Source: Pseudoselenomonas ruminantium
Lineage (GTDB): Bacteria; Bacillota; Negativicutes; Selenomonadales; Selenomonadaceae
Length of the DNA stretch: 64,000 nt
NCBI RefSeq assembly: GCF_900104055.1
Contig: NZ_FNJQ01000014.1
Location: forward strand, 1 to 64,000
Direction: 5' to 3'
This document shows positions 26,011 through 35,289 of this stretch, one piece after another. A model generated the notes under the pieces. That model was not told the origin of the DNA, made no database searches, and saw only the letters and a program-made list of their open reading frames with translations. Made by a program: the position numbers and the translations under genes. Numbering within the stretch: position 1 is the first letter of the stretch; each line of letters opens with the position of its first letter.

Positions 26011-28059
26011 ATGGCCATGGTGCCGAAATTGAATACGATGCAGTTTGATAAAGAAATCCCTTTTAAAGTAGTGGCGCCGTTCGAGCCGATGGGTGACCAG
26101 CCCAAAGCCATTGAAGACCTGGCGGCGGGCATCGAGAATGGCCAGCAGGCGCAGGTGCTTTTGGGGGCTACGGGAACCGGCAAGACCTATACCATTGCCA
26201 AGGTCATCGAGAAGGTGCAGAAGCCTACCTTGGTCATTGCGCACAATAAAACGCTGGCGGCGCAGCTGGCCAGCGAGTTCAAGGCCTTCTTCCCGGAAAA
26301 TTATGTGGGTTATTTTGTCAGTTACTATGATTACTATCAGCCCGAAGCCTACATTGCTTCGACGGATACCTATATCGAGAAGGACAGTTCCATCAATGAT
26401 GAAATCGATGAACTGCGCCATTCGGCTACCTGCTCACTGTTTGAGCGGCGGGATGTGATCATCGTGGCATCCGTGTCCTGCATCTATGGCCTGGGCTCAC
26501 CGGAAAGCTATCATGAGATGGTCTTGTCCCTGCATAAAGGGCAGGAAGTTCCTCGGGAGGATATCCTGCATAAATTGGTGCAGATCCGCTATGAGCGCAA
26601 TGATATTGCCTTTGAACGCGGGCGGTTCCGGGTGCGGGGGGATGTGATCGAGGTATTCCCGGCAGGCTATAACAACCGTGCCGTGCGCATTGAACTATTT
26701 GGCGATGAGATCGACCGCATGGTCGAGTTCGATGTGGTGACGGGCGAGGTCTACGGCGAGCGCACGCATCTGATGGTGTTCCCAGCTTCCCACTATGTCA
26801 CGGAAGACGAAGACATGAAGCTGGCCATGAAGGATATCCGGGATGAGCTCGACGAACAGCTCAGGATGTTCCGGGAAAATGGCAAGTTGTTAGAGGCCCA
26901 GCGCATTGAACAGCGCACGAACTACGATCTGGAAATGATGCAGGAAATGGGCTATTGTTCGGGCATCGAAAACTACTCTCGTCACCTCACGCACCGCAAG
27001 GCCGGGGAGGCACCTTATACCTTGCTGGATTACTTCCCCGAGGATTTCCTGATCGTGGTGGATGAGTCCCATGTGACACTGCCACAGGTCCATGCCATGT
27101 ATGCCGGTGACCGCAGCCGCAAGGTGTCGCTGGTGGAAAATGGCTTCCGCCTGCCATCAGCCTTTGACAATAGGCCGTTGACCTTTGATGAGTTCGCTGC
27201 GCGTATCAATCAGATCATCTATGTGTCGGCCACGCCGGGCAAGTATGAACAGGAACAGGCACAGCAGATTGCCCAGCAGGTAATCCGTCCGACAGGACTT
27301 GTCGATCCGGAAATCGAAGTGCGGCCGTTGGAGGGGCAGATCGATGATCTGCTCAGCGAAATCCGCATTCGCATCGAGCGCAATGAGCGCGTTCTGGTCA
27401 CGACCTTGACCAAGAAGATGGCGGAAAATCTCACGGATTTCCTCAAGGAAGCCGGCGTCAAGGTACGCTATCTGCATTCGGATATCGCGACGATTGAGCG
27501 CGCAGAAATTATCCACGATCTGCGGGCCGGGGAATTTGATGTGCTGGTGGGCATCAATCTCCTGCGCGAAGGCCTCGATATGCCGGAGGTTTCGCTGATT
27601 GCCATCTTGGATGCGGATAAGGAAGGCTTCCTGCGTTCCGATACCTCGCTGATCCAGATCATCGGCCGAGCCGCCCGCAATGCCAATGGGCGGGTAATCA
27701 TGTATGCGGACCGGATTACCGATTCCATGAAGCGGGCTATGGACGAAACCGAACGCCGCCGGGAGATTCAGCAGGCATACAATAAAGAACACCATATTGT
27801 GCCCAAGACCATCATCAAACCCATCAAGCCGCTGATTGAAACCACATTGGTAGCCGAAACGGCTGCAAGCTATACGGCAGGAGATGGCAAGAAGAAAAAG
27901 AAACTGTCCAAGAAAGACAAGGAAAATCTGGTCAAGACCTTGCTCAGAGAAATGCAGCAGGCCTCCCGCGCCATGGAATTCGAGCGGGCGGCAGAACTTA
28001 GGGATATGATATTGGAACTCGATGGGACATTGCCTAAACCGGGGAAAAAGGAAAGATAA
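26011..28059 (+). CDS. uvrB: Excinuclease ABC subunit B
   Basis: UvrB verifies DNA damage and loads UvrC in nucleotide excision repair. The 682-residue protein has Walker A GATGTGKT near residue 52, the beta-hairpin [10 protein letters not shown] near 98, DESHVT near 352, C-terminal helicase motifs ([19 protein letters not shown]) and a UVR domain in the last 45 residues. ATG 26011 follows GAGGAGGA. Its TAA stop (28057-28059) coincides with the first bases of repeat element B. Its partner uvrA is separate at 37338. Confidence 0.98.
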   Translation: MAMVPKLNTMQFDKEIPFKVVAPFEPMGDQPKAIEDLAAGIENGQQAQVLLGATGTGKTYTIAKVIEKVQKPTLVIAHNKTLAAQLASEFKAFFPENYVGYFVSYYDYYQPEAYIASTDTYIEKDSSINDEIDELRHSATCSLFERRDVIIVASVSCIYGLGSPESYHEMVLSLHKGQEVPREDILHKLVQIRYERNDIAFERGRFRVRGDVIEVFPAGYNNRAVRIELFGDEIDRMVEFDVVTGEVYGERTHLMVFPASHYVTEDEDMKLAMKDIRDELDEQLRMFRENGKLLEAQRIEQRTNYDLEMMQEMGYCSGIENYSRHLTHRKAGEAPYTLLDYFPEDFLIVVDESHVTLPQVHAMYAGDRSRKVSLVENGFRLPSAFDNRPLTFDEFAARINQIIYVSATPGKYEQEQAQQIAQQVIRPTGLVDPEIEVRPLEGQIDDLLSEIRIRIERNERVLVTTLTKKMAENLTDFLKEAGVKVRYLHSDIATIERAEIIHDLRAGEFDVLVGINLLREGLDMPEVSLIAILDADKEGFLRSDTSLIQIIGRAARNANGRVIMYADRITDSMKRAMDETERRREIQQAYNKEHHIVPKTIIKPIKPLIETTLVAETAASYTAGDGKKKKKLSKKDKENLVKTLLREMQQASRAMEFERAAELRDMILELDGTLPKPGKKER

Positions 28060-28665
28060 ATTGCAGTTTGTTGGTGCGAGATTAAACGCAATTGGTTACA
28101 GATTTGTGAGGCGGAGGCGGGGATACTTCTTCGCCACTTCACTAAATGACCCGCCAGCAGTAGTACGCGTTATTTTAGTTACCTGCGCCGGGCAGGCCGG
28201 CGGCGCGTATGTTCAGCTCAGTTTCCAGCAACGCCTGTTTGCGGGCCAGCCTTCACTTCGTTCAGGCAGTCGTTCCGTCGGCGAATAAGCATCCCCGCCT
28301 CCACCCAAAGGTATAGTTGTGTCAAATGGCTAAGTCTCGGCTGTAAGCCGCAAGTACATCGATGTGCTTGTCACGGGAGAAACGATTCATGCCGATGGTT
28401 GATTCTGTATCTTGGGGTGAACGGGGGTGTGCTTTTGCTGTGGGAGCGACTGCCTGAGCGTCAGCGAAGGCCGGCCCGACACAAGTGGTTACTAGAAAGC
28501 ACGCTGAAAAACGCGCCGCTGGCCTGCCCGGCGCATTCCAGCTAAACACCTATAACCTGGCAGGGAGGGTCGTTTAGCGGAAACAGCAAAAGTACACCCC
28601 CGTTCACCCCTGACTTCGCATGAACAAGATACTATTCAGTACATACTAACCAACAAAATGTAATT
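28057..28665 (+). repeat. Dispersed ~600 bp structured repeat element, copy B (complete)
   Basis: Homologous to 10416-11013 in the same orientation, and likewise between convergent gene ends. The left terminus TAAATTGCAGTTTGTTGGT begins on the uvrB stop codon; the right terminus (about 28649-28665) is a diverged inverted copy. Pairs are 28110-28126 with 28289-28305; 28184-28207 with 28512-28535; 28243-28276 with 28444-28478; and 28414-28440 with 28581-28610. Compared with copy A, T-A becomes C-G (28118/28297), A-T becomes G-C (28200/28519) and A-T becomes T-A (28428/28596). Pairing is therefore preserved. No frame is shared with copy A. Confidence 0.9.
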
Positions 28666-28673
28666 GTTTCATT

Positions 28674-28706
28674 GAAAAAGTCCGCTGATGGTCAGCGGAC
28701 TTTTAA
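28674..28706 (-). terminator. Bidirectional terminator (ACT operon / element B)
   Basis: AAAAGTCCGCTGA pairs with TCAGCGGACTTTT around a short loop. It has T-runs on both strands, serving the minus-strand aromatic operon and anything reading out of uvrB or element B. Confidence 0.9.
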
Positions 28707-28726
28707 CATGTTATGGAGACATTTAT

Positions 28727-29152
28727 TTATACTGCGGTCATTTCTTCTGCCGTCAGCGCTTTGCAGCCGGCCTTGCGCAGGGCGGCTTCGGCATTTTTTG
28801 TATCGCTGACGCGGAAAATCATATAGGCGTCTTTCTTCCCGGCGAAGGCGTACATGTATTCGATGTTGATCTGTGCTGCTTCAAATTTTGCCAGCAGGTT
28901 GTCGAGGCCGCCGGTCTTGTCGGAGACGGCGAAGACCAATACGGGAGTGAGGCTGGCGATGAAGCCGGCGTCTTTTAATACATTGGTGGCATCGAATACA
29001 TCATCCACGAGCATCCGTACGATGCCGAAGTCATTGGTATCGGCCAGCGACAGGGCGCGGATGTTGATGTCGTTTTCGGCTAGCACGGCAGTCAGGCTTT
29101 TTAGCGTGCCGGGGCGGTTTTCCAGGAATACGGATATCTGTTTTACGCTCAT
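28727..29152 (-). CDS. ACT-domain amino-acid-binding protein
   Basis: The 141-residue protein is built of two ACT domains (about residues 1-68 and 69-141), with ISVFLENRPGTLKSL at the start. Small double-ACT proteins like this commonly sit beside phenylacetate-CoA ligase and indolepyruvate oxidoreductase genes and probably sense an aromatic or branched amino acid. Here it is the last gene of that operon, 12 nt after paaK, with AGGAGGTGTCAAG before ATG. The ligand is not determinable from sequence. Confidence 0.88.
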   Translation of the reverse strand: MSVKQISVFLENRPGTLKSLTAVLAENDINIRALSLADTNDFGIVRMLVDDVFDATNVLKDAGFIASLTPVLVFAVSDKTGGLDNLLAKFEAAQINIEYMYAFAGKKDAYMIFRVSDTKNAEAALRKAGCKALTAEEMTAV

Positions 29153-29164
29153 CTTGACACCTCC

Positions 29165-30466
29165 TCAAATCTTGCGTTTGTCGATGATGCGGACGGCTTT
29201 GCCGTTGCTTCGTTCAATGCTCTTGGGGGCCACCAGCGTTACCTTGGCACGGATGCCCAGGATGTTTTTGATGCCTTCGGCCAGCTCCTTACGGCGTTCG
29301 TCGATTTCGCCCACATTATCGGTAAACATCTGCGGCGTCATCTCGACTTTGACCGTCAGGGTATCGGTGTTGTTCACCCGGTCGACGATGATCTGATAGT
29401 TGGCGGCATAGCCGTGGTTCAGCAGAACCGTTTCAATCTGACTCGGGAATACATTGACGCCGCGGATGATCAGCATATCGTCGCTGCGGCCCAACGGTTT
29501 GGTCATGCGGACATGGGTGCGGCCGCAGCTGCATTTTTCCCGGTTCAGCACGCAGATATCCCGCGTGCGGTAGCGCAGGATGGGGAAGGCCTGTTTATCT
29601 AAGGCGGTCAGGACAAGTTCCCCCTGACTGCCTTCGGGCAGGACTTCGCCCGTATCGGGATCGATGATTTCGGCGAGGAAATGGTCCTCATTGATATGCA
29701 TGCCGTCCTGCGCCGAGCAGGCAAAGGCCACGCCGGGGCCGGACAGTTCCGTGAGCCCGTAGATATCGTAGGCTTTGATGCCCAAGGTCTGTTCGATATC
29801 CCGCTGCATTTCCTCGGACCAGGCTTCCGCGCCGAAGATGCCGATTTTCAGGGGGATATCCTCAGGGCCGTAGCCCATTTCCTTCATGGATTCGGCCAGG
29901 TAGGCGGCATAGCTTGGTGTGCAGCAAAGAATGGTGGCTTTTAGATCCATGATAAACATGATCTGCCGTTCCGTGTTGCCGGAGCTGGCGGGGACGGTGA
30001 GACAGCCGAGCTTATGGGAGCCACCGTCAATGCCTGCACCGCCTGTGAACAGGCCATAGCCATAGGCGATATGGCAGACGTCCTCGTCTGTGCCACCCGC
30101 CGCAGCGAGGGCGCGGGCCGTGCAGTCATTCCACATATCGATATCAGCCTGGGTGTAATAGGCAATGACACGCTTGCCCGTGGTGCCTGAGGTGGAATGG
30201 ATGCGCACACAGTCCTTGAGGGGCACGGCCAGCAGGCCATAGGGATAGGTTTCCCGCAAATCGTGCTTGGAGATAAAGGGAAGTTTGTGGATATCGGCTA
30301 AGGTCTGGATATCCTCGGGCTTCACGCCGTGTTCTTCCATCTTCTGACGGTAATAGGGTACATGCTCCCAGGCATGGCGCACCTGTTTCAATAGTTTTTC
30401 TTCCTGCAGGGCGCGGATCTTTTCTACCGGGGCACATTCGATTTCAGCTTGAAAATAACGTTCCAA
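29165..30466 (-). CDS. paaK: Phenylacetate-CoA ligase family protein
   Basis: AMP-forming ligase that joins an aryl acetate to CoA, or runs in reverse to conserve energy from aryl-acetyl-CoA. The 433-residue product, typical for PaaK, has the phosphate-binding loop STSGTTGKRV, the YDIYGLTELSGPG adenylate motif and the C-terminal RSDDMLIIRGVNVFPSQIE hinge. I chose TTG 30466, which follows AAGAGG by 7 nt; upstream in-frame sequence overlaps iorB and is not PaaK-like. It is placed between iorB and the ACT gene, matching the arylpyruvate-to-arylacetate route. Confidence 0.92.
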   Translation of the reverse strand: MERYFQAEIECAPVEKIRALQEEKLLKQVRHAWEHVPYYRQKMEEHGVKPEDIQTLADIHKLPFISKHDLRETYPYGLLAVPLKDCVRIHSTSGTTGKRVIAYYTQADIDMWNDCTARALAAAGGTDEDVCHIAYGYGLFTGGAGIDGGSHKLGCLTVPASSGNTERQIMFIMDLKATILCCTPSYAAYLAESMKEMGYGPEDIPLKIGIFGAEAWSEEMQRDIEQTLGIKAYDIYGLTELSGPGVAFACSAQDGMHINEDHFLAEIIDPDTGEVLPEGSQGELVLTALDKQAFPILRYRTRDICVLNREKCSCGRTHVRMTKPLGRSDDMLIIRGVNVFPSQIETVLLNHGYAANYQIIVDRVNNTDTLTVKVEMTPQMFTDNVGEIDERRKELAEGIKNILGIRAKVTLVAPKSIERSNGKAVRIIDKRKI

Positions 30467-30485
30467 TGTATGACCTCTTTTCTCT

Positions 30486-31064
30486 TTACGCTTGATAGTT
30501 TCGGCCCAGGGCAAAGGCTTTTCGGTTGAGTTCGAGGAATTTGGGCGGCACGTTGGCGGTGAGAACCTCCTGCCATGCTTCCTCGCTGATGTCAAAATAG
30601 TGGGAGAGCCTGCCCAGGAGTACGATGTTCACGGCTTTGAGGGAACCGGCCTGCTGCGCCAGCGTCAGACAGTCCATGGCATCAATCTTGATGTTTTTTG
30701 CCTTGATCTTTTGCGCCAAATCTGCGGGATAGGCAGCTGCGCCGGTAATCACGGGCATGGGATCGATCTGCTGGGTGTTGGTGACAATCTGGCCACCGGG
30801 TTTCAGGCATTTGAGCCAGCGGGCCGTTTCTAAAAGTTCAAAGGAGACAATGAAATCGGCTTCGCCTTCGTCAACTACGGGGGAATAAACATGGTCACCG
30901 AACCGTACATAGGTGATGACGCTGCCGCCACGTTGGGACATGCCGTGTACCTCTGAGACTTTGACATCATGGCCCTGGCGCAGCAATAAATCGCCTAAAA
31001 TCTTGCTGGCCAGTAGTGAACCCTGACCGCCGACACCGATGATGATGATATTTTTTGTTTCCAT
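30486..31064 (-). CDS. iorB: Indolepyruvate:ferredoxin oxidoreductase, beta subunit
   Basis: IorB is the gamma-domain-type subunit of the enzyme that oxidatively decarboxylates aryl pyruvates to aryl-acetyl-CoA with ferredoxin. The 192-residue protein starts with IIIIGVGGQGSLLASKIL, the family signature, and contains EVHGMSQRGGSVITYVR. AAGGAGG precedes ATG 31064; the longer upstream frame lies inside iorA and is rejected. It follows iorA by 10 nt. Confidence 0.95.
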   Translation of the reverse strand: METKNIIIIGVGGQGSLLASKILGDLLLRQGHDVKVSEVHGMSQRGGSVITYVRFGDHVYSPVVDEGEADFIVSFELLETARWLKCLKPGGQIVTNTQQIDPMPVITGAAAYPADLAQKIKAKNIKIDAMDCLTLAQQAGSLKAVNIVLLGRLSHYFDISEEAWQEVLTANVPPKFLELNRKAFALGRNYQA

Positions 31065-31074
31065 AGCCGCCTCC

Positions 31075-32811
31075 TTAATCTTGCGCCGTGCTGGCAAAAG
31101 CCTGTTTGGGACAGAGCTGCTCGCAGACACCGCAGCCCACGCAAAGGGTGATATCCACATGGGCCTTGCCTTCCTTGATGGAAATGGCCGGGCAGCCGAT
31201 GCGCATGCAGGCCTTGCAGCCGATGCATTTTTCCCGGTCAACCGCAAGGGGTGCCTTGTGCTTTACTTTTTTGAGCAGAGCGCAGGGACGGCGGGAGATG
31301 ATGACCGAGGCTTCAGGGGCGGAAAGTTCCTCTGTGATGGCCGCTTCCGTGGCCTTGAGGTCGTAGGGATCTACCACTCGCACGCGGGCAAAGCCCATGG
31401 CTCGGCAGAGAGATTCCAGATCGATGCGGCCTGCGGGTTCCCCTTTGATATTGAGGCCGGTGGCCGGGTTCTGCTGATGGCCGGTCATGCCCGTGATGGA
31501 ATTGTCGAGAATGATGATGGTGGAGGGGGACTGGTTATAGGCCACATTGGCCAGCCCGGTCATGCCGGAATGGATAAAGGTGGAGTCGCCAATCACCGCC
31601 ACGGTTTTGTCGCTGCTTTCTGCACCGCGCATCTTGTTAAAGCCATGAGCGGCGCTGATGGAAGCACCCATGCAGAGCGTCATATCCATAGCGCTGAGCG
31701 GCGGAACCGCGCCGAGGGTATAGCAGCCGATGTCGCCGAGCACCGTGCATTTTTTCTTCTGCAGGGTGTAGAACAGGCCGCGATGAGGGCAGCCCGCACA
31801 CATCACAGGCGGCCGGGGCGGGATGGCATCCTCCAATGTCTCTCCGGTCGTGACGTCACGGCCAAAGGCTTTGGCTACGATATTCTGGGAGAATTCGTCA
31901 ATGCCGGGCAGGATATCCCGTCCGGAAACGGTCAGCCCAAGGGAGCGTACATACTGCTCGATGATGTCGTCCAATTCCTCGACCACCACGAGTTTCTGCA
32001 CCTTGGCAGCAAAGTCGCGGATTTTCTGCTCGGGCAGGGGGTTGACCATGCCGAGCTTGAGAACGCTGGCGCTTGTGCCAAAGACTTCCTTGACATATTG
32101 ATAGGAGGTGGAGGATGTGATGATGCCCAGCTCCGTGCCCCCCATCTCGATGCGGTTGAGTTCGGTGGTCTCCGCAAACTCCTTGAGGGCTTGGGTGCGT
32201 GCCTCCACGATGGGATGGCGCTTTTTGGCATTGCCCGGCATCATGACGTATTTGGCAATATTTTTCTCATAGGGCTTGTCGTGTTCCTGACGCTTACCGG
32301 TTTCCACCACCGATTGGGAGTGAGCCACGCGGGTACACATCTTGATGAGCACCGGCGTATCGAATTGCTCTGAAAGTTCATAGGCCTTTTTCGTGAAGGT
32401 AAGGGCCTCGGCTGAATCGGCAGGTTCGAGCATGGGTACCTTGGCGGCGATGGCGTAGTGGCGGCTGTCCTGCTCGTTCTGGGACGAGTGCATGCCCGCA
32501 TCGTCGGCTACGACGATGACTAGCCCTGCATTGACGCCGGTATAGGACATGGTGAACAGCGGATCGGCGGCTACGTTGAGCCCCACATGTTTCTGGGCGC
32601 AGAAGGAGCGTTTGCCTGACAGCGATGCGCCGAAGGCTGACTCCATGGCCACCTTTTCGTTTGGGGCCCATTCGCAGTATATTTCGTCGTATTTGACCGC
32701 TTCTTCGGTGATTTCCGTGCTCGGGGTGCCGGGATAGCTGGACACGAAGCAGACGCCGGCTTCGTAGAGCCCCCGGGCAATGGCTTTGTTGCCTAACATT
32801 AATGATTTCAT
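31075..32811 (-). CDS. iorA: Indolepyruvate:ferredoxin oxidoreductase, alpha subunit
   Basis: IorA is the thiamine-diphosphate and iron-sulfur subunit acting on indole-, phenyl- and hydroxyphenyl-pyruvate. The 578-residue protein has an N-terminal pyruvate-oxidoreductase domain (VSSYPGTPSTEI). A ThDP-binding domain follows (GDIGCYTLG, then GDSTFIHSG and NSITGMTGHQQNP). Two [4Fe-4S] motifs, CIGCKACMRIGCP and CVGCGVCEQLCP, lie near the C-terminus. ATG 32811 overlaps the preceding ligase stop as ATGA; ATG 32817 is an alternative two codons upstream. Operon context agrees with aromatic amino acid fermentation. Confidence 0.96.
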   Translation of the reverse strand: MKSLMLGNKAIARGLYEAGVCFVSSYPGTPSTEITEEAVKYDEIYCEWAPNEKVAMESAFGASLSGKRSFCAQKHVGLNVAADPLFTMSYTGVNAGLVIVVADDAGMHSSQNEQDSRHYAIAAKVPMLEPADSAEALTFTKKAYELSEQFDTPVLIKMCTRVAHSQSVVETGKRQEHDKPYEKNIAKYVMMPGNAKKRHPIVEARTQALKEFAETTELNRIEMGGTELGIITSSTSYQYVKEVFGTSASVLKLGMVNPLPEQKIRDFAAKVQKLVVVEELDDIIEQYVRSLGLTVSGRDILPGIDEFSQNIVAKAFGRDVTTGETLEDAIPPRPPVMCAGCPHRGLFYTLQKKKCTVLGDIGCYTLGAVPPLSAMDMTLCMGASISAAHGFNKMRGAESSDKTVAVIGDSTFIHSGMTGLANVAYNQSPSTIIILDNSITGMTGHQQNPATGLNIKGEPAGRIDLESLCRAMGFARVRVVDPYDLKATEAAITEELSAPEASVIISRRPCALLKKVKHKAPLAVDREKCIGCKACMRIGCPAISIKEGKAHVDITLCVGCGVCEQLCPKQAFASTAQD

Positions 32812-34460
32812 ACGCATTCTTCCTCGCTCTCCACCTGCTTGGCTACCAGATTGTCGGCACCGTACAGTTTACGCAGTTTTGGTTTTTCAATCTTGCCTGT
32901 GGCATTGCGCGGCACGGGGGCAAAGATGATTTTCTTAGGGCGCTTGTAGCGCGGCAGTTCCAGACAGAACTCGTCGATTTCCGCTTCGGTGCAGGCGGTA
33001 TCTTCTTTGATTTCGATGATGGCCGTGCAGATTTCGCCGAGGCGCTTGTCCGGCATGCCGATAACCGCTACATCTTTGATTTTTGCAAATTTATGCAGGA
33101 AATCTTCAATCTGAACGGGATAGATATTTTCGCCGCCACTGACGATGACATCTTTCTTGCGGTCCACGAGGAAATAGAAGCCATCCTCGTCCTGCCGGGC
33201 CATGTCGCCGGTAAATAGCCAGCCATTCCGCAGGACTTCGGCAGTGGCCTGTTCATTGTTGTAATAGCAGGTCATGACGCCGGGGCCTTTGACACAGAGC
33301 TCGCCGACTTCCCCGCGGGGAACCTCCTGGCCATTGCTGTCGACGATCTTGCATTCCCAGCGGTAACCAGGCACACCGATGGCGCCGACCTTGTGGATGT
33401 TCTCCATGCCCAGATGCACGCAACCCGGGCCTGTGGACTCGGACAGGCCATAGTTGGTATCATAGGCATGGTGCGGGAAATATTTCTTCCAATGACGGAT
33501 CAGGCTCGAAGGCACCGGCTGGGCGCCGATATGCATCAGCCGCCATTGTGCCAGCTCATAATCTTCCAGTTTCAACTGACCTCTGTCCAAAGCCCCCAGG
33601 ATATCCTGCGCCCAGGGAACCAGCAGCCAGACGATGGTGCAGTGTTCCTGCGAAACGGTCTGCAGGATGATATCGGGCTTGGTGCCCTTGAGCAGGATGG
33701 CCTTGCCGCCTACGACGAGGCTGCCCATCCAATGGAATTTGGCCCCCGTGTGGTAAAGTGGCGGGATGCAGAGGAATACATCCTCATGGGTGGTGGCATG
33801 GTGCTTTTGTTCCATTTTGGCGGCCTGCGTGAGACTGCGGTGCTTGTGCAGGATGGCTTTGGGAAAGCCTGTCGTGCCCGAGGAAAAATAAATTGCGCCG
33901 AAATCATCATCGGTGATGGGGGGCACATTGGGCTTAGTGCTCGGGCAATCTGCCACCATCAGATGATAGCTCTCGGCAAAACTCGGGCAGTTGTCGCCCA
34001 CGTAGATCAGCAGCCGTCCCTTGGACAGCCGTTCTGCGTTCGTTTCAATACGGCCGATAAACTTCGGCCCGAAGATGATCACGCTGACCTCGGCCAGTTC
34101 CGCGCAGTAGAAGATCTCTCCTGCGTCGTAGCGGAAGTTGAAGGGCACGGCAATGGCGCCGGTCTTGAGGATGCCGAAGTAAATAGGCAGCCATTCCAGG
34201 CAGTTGTACATGAGGATGGCCACCTTGTCCCCCTTGCCCACGCCGCGCTGCAGGAGCAGGTTGGCACAGCGGTTGGCCTTTTCCTCAAAGACGCTCCAGG
34301 TGATTTCCCGCCGGTAGGGGGCAAAGGTGTCAGACTCGATGAGGCTGTACTCCTTCCAGCTCATGCGGCGGGTATCCGGTTCGGTGGGGTTGAGCTCCAC
34401 CAGCGCAACCTCGTCGCCGTAAAGCTTTGCATTGCGCTCCAGGTATTCCATAACAGGCAT
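32808..34460 (-). CDS. AMP-forming acyl-CoA synthetase/ligase
   Basis: An ANL-superfamily adenylating enzyme of 550 residues. Visible motifs are the P-loop IYFSSGTTGFPKAILHKH, the YGLSESTGPG adenylate motif, LFTGDMARQDEDGFYFLVDRKKDVI, and the C-terminal catalytic lysine region (PRNATGKIEKPKLR). Substrate is unknown; medium-chain or aryl acids are plausible. It is the first gene of the iorA-iorB-paaK-ACT operon and is coupled to iorA through an ATGA overlap, which favours an aromatic or branched acid. GGAAGGAGA lies 12 nt before ATG 34460. Confidence 0.88.
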   Translation of the reverse strand: MPVMEYLERNAKLYGDEVALVELNPTEPDTRRMSWKEYSLIESDTFAPYRREITWSVFEEKANRCANLLLQRGVGKGDKVAILMYNCLEWLPIYFGILKTGAIAVPFNFRYDAGEIFYCAELAEVSVIIFGPKFIGRIETNAERLSKGRLLIYVGDNCPSFAESYHLMVADCPSTKPNVPPITDDDFGAIYFSSGTTGFPKAILHKHRSLTQAAKMEQKHHATTHEDVFLCIPPLYHTGAKFHWMGSLVVGGKAILLKGTKPDIILQTVSQEHCTIVWLLVPWAQDILGALDRGQLKLEDYELAQWRLMHIGAQPVPSSLIRHWKKYFPHHAYDTNYGLSESTGPGCVHLGMENIHKVGAIGVPGYRWECKIVDSNGQEVPRGEVGELCVKGPGVMTCYYNNEQATAEVLRNGWLFTGDMARQDEDGFYFLVDRKKDVIVSGGENIYPVQIEDFLHKFAKIKDVAVIGMPDKRLGEICTAIIEIKEDTACTEAEIDEFCLELPRYKRPKKIIFAPVPRNATGKIEKPKLRKLYGADNLVAKQVESEEECV

Positions 34461-34620
34461 ATCGTCAAAGTTCTCCTTCCTGATTTGAATTCATACAAAT
34501 AGTGTACATTTTTAGTAAATTCGCTTTAGTTGCGGTTTATTCCTGCAGTGAATCTTGTTAACTTTACAACTGCTTCAGATTAATGGCATGATAAAGACGG
34601 AGGAAGATAATCTGTGACAG

Positions 34621-34644
34621 TTTAAAGGACATATGTCCTTTAAA
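34621..34644. promoter_or_regulatory. Perfect 24 bp palindrome, candidate operator
   Basis: Half-site TTTAAAGGACAT is followed by its exact reverse complement with no spacer. It lies in the divergent region between the acyl-CoA ligase operon and the DUF1097 gene. It would overlap a -35 position if TAGAAT (34662-34667) is the -10 box for the plus-strand operon. The shape resembles sites of dimeric Crp/Fnr-type or other helix-turn-helix regulators; the regulator is unknown. Confidence 0.5.
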
Positions 34645-34704
34645 AGAAGTCCTCATTCCTGTAGAATAATAAAAAACGATAATAAATATAACGGAGTGTT
34701 GACT

Positions 34705-35250
34705 ATGGAACAGGTTTTACGGGCAATCAAGGGAATCAATCAAACGGATATTGTGGTGGCTTTTGTATCGGCAGCCGCATGCGCAGGTGCCTTGCTGCAG
34801 TTGCCGGTGTGGGCTGTTTTTATCGGTTGGGCCTGGTATCTTGCAATAGGCGCAAATGGCAAGGCCATAAAGGAAGGTACCGTTACAACCGTAGCAGCTG
34901 GTCTTATGGCAATTACAGCAGTGGTACTGACCGATGTGCTTTCGGAGATCATGCCAGGGCTGGCAGCTAATATGTCTGCTGTTTTTGTTATGATTTTGGT
35001 GTTGATGGTATCGCTGAAATTATCGTTCATCAATCATTCCTTAGTAGGCTTCAACACCTTCTCCTGTGTTTTTGCCGGATATTATCTTGGTGCATTCCCC
35101 ACACAACCTGATTACTGGCTGAACCTTGGCTATGCTTTTGCATATATCTGCGGTTCCAATGTCTTGGGGCTTATAGTGGGCTGTCTGGCGCAAAAACTGT
35201 GCAACCTTTCCTGGCGCAGGGAGTCTGCTGAAGAAATTGCTGCGAATTAA
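34705..35250 (+). CDS. DUF1097 family membrane protein
   Basis: The 181-residue protein has about five or six hydrophobic segments and matches in layout the DUF1097 family of small inner-membrane proteins without assigned function. Features include FIGWAWYLAIGANGKAIKEG after the second helix and FNTFSCVFAGYYLGAFP later. ATG 34705 has CGGAG 9 nt upstream; the open frame extends to 34633 but lacks a site. The Tat-type nucleotidase follows 39 nt downstream, suggesting one operon. Base composition here looks more AT-rich than flanking genes. Confidence 0.75.
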   Translation: MEQVLRAIKGINQTDIVVAFVSAAACAGALLQLPVWAVFIGWAWYLAIGANGKAIKEGTVTTVAAGLMAITAVVLTDVLSEIMPGLAANMSAVFVMILVLMVSLKLSFINHSLVGFNTFSCVFAGYYLGAFPTQPDYWLNLGYAFAYICGSNVLGLIVGCLAQKLCNLSWRRESAEEIAAN

Positions 35251-35289
35251 GAAAACAATGAAGTTCGATGTCATGGGAGGTACTATGCT

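Noticed and set aside
33393-34502. 369-codon frame opposite the acyl-CoA ligase
   Set aside because: Antisense shadow of a well-identified ligase with conserved motifs on the minus strand.
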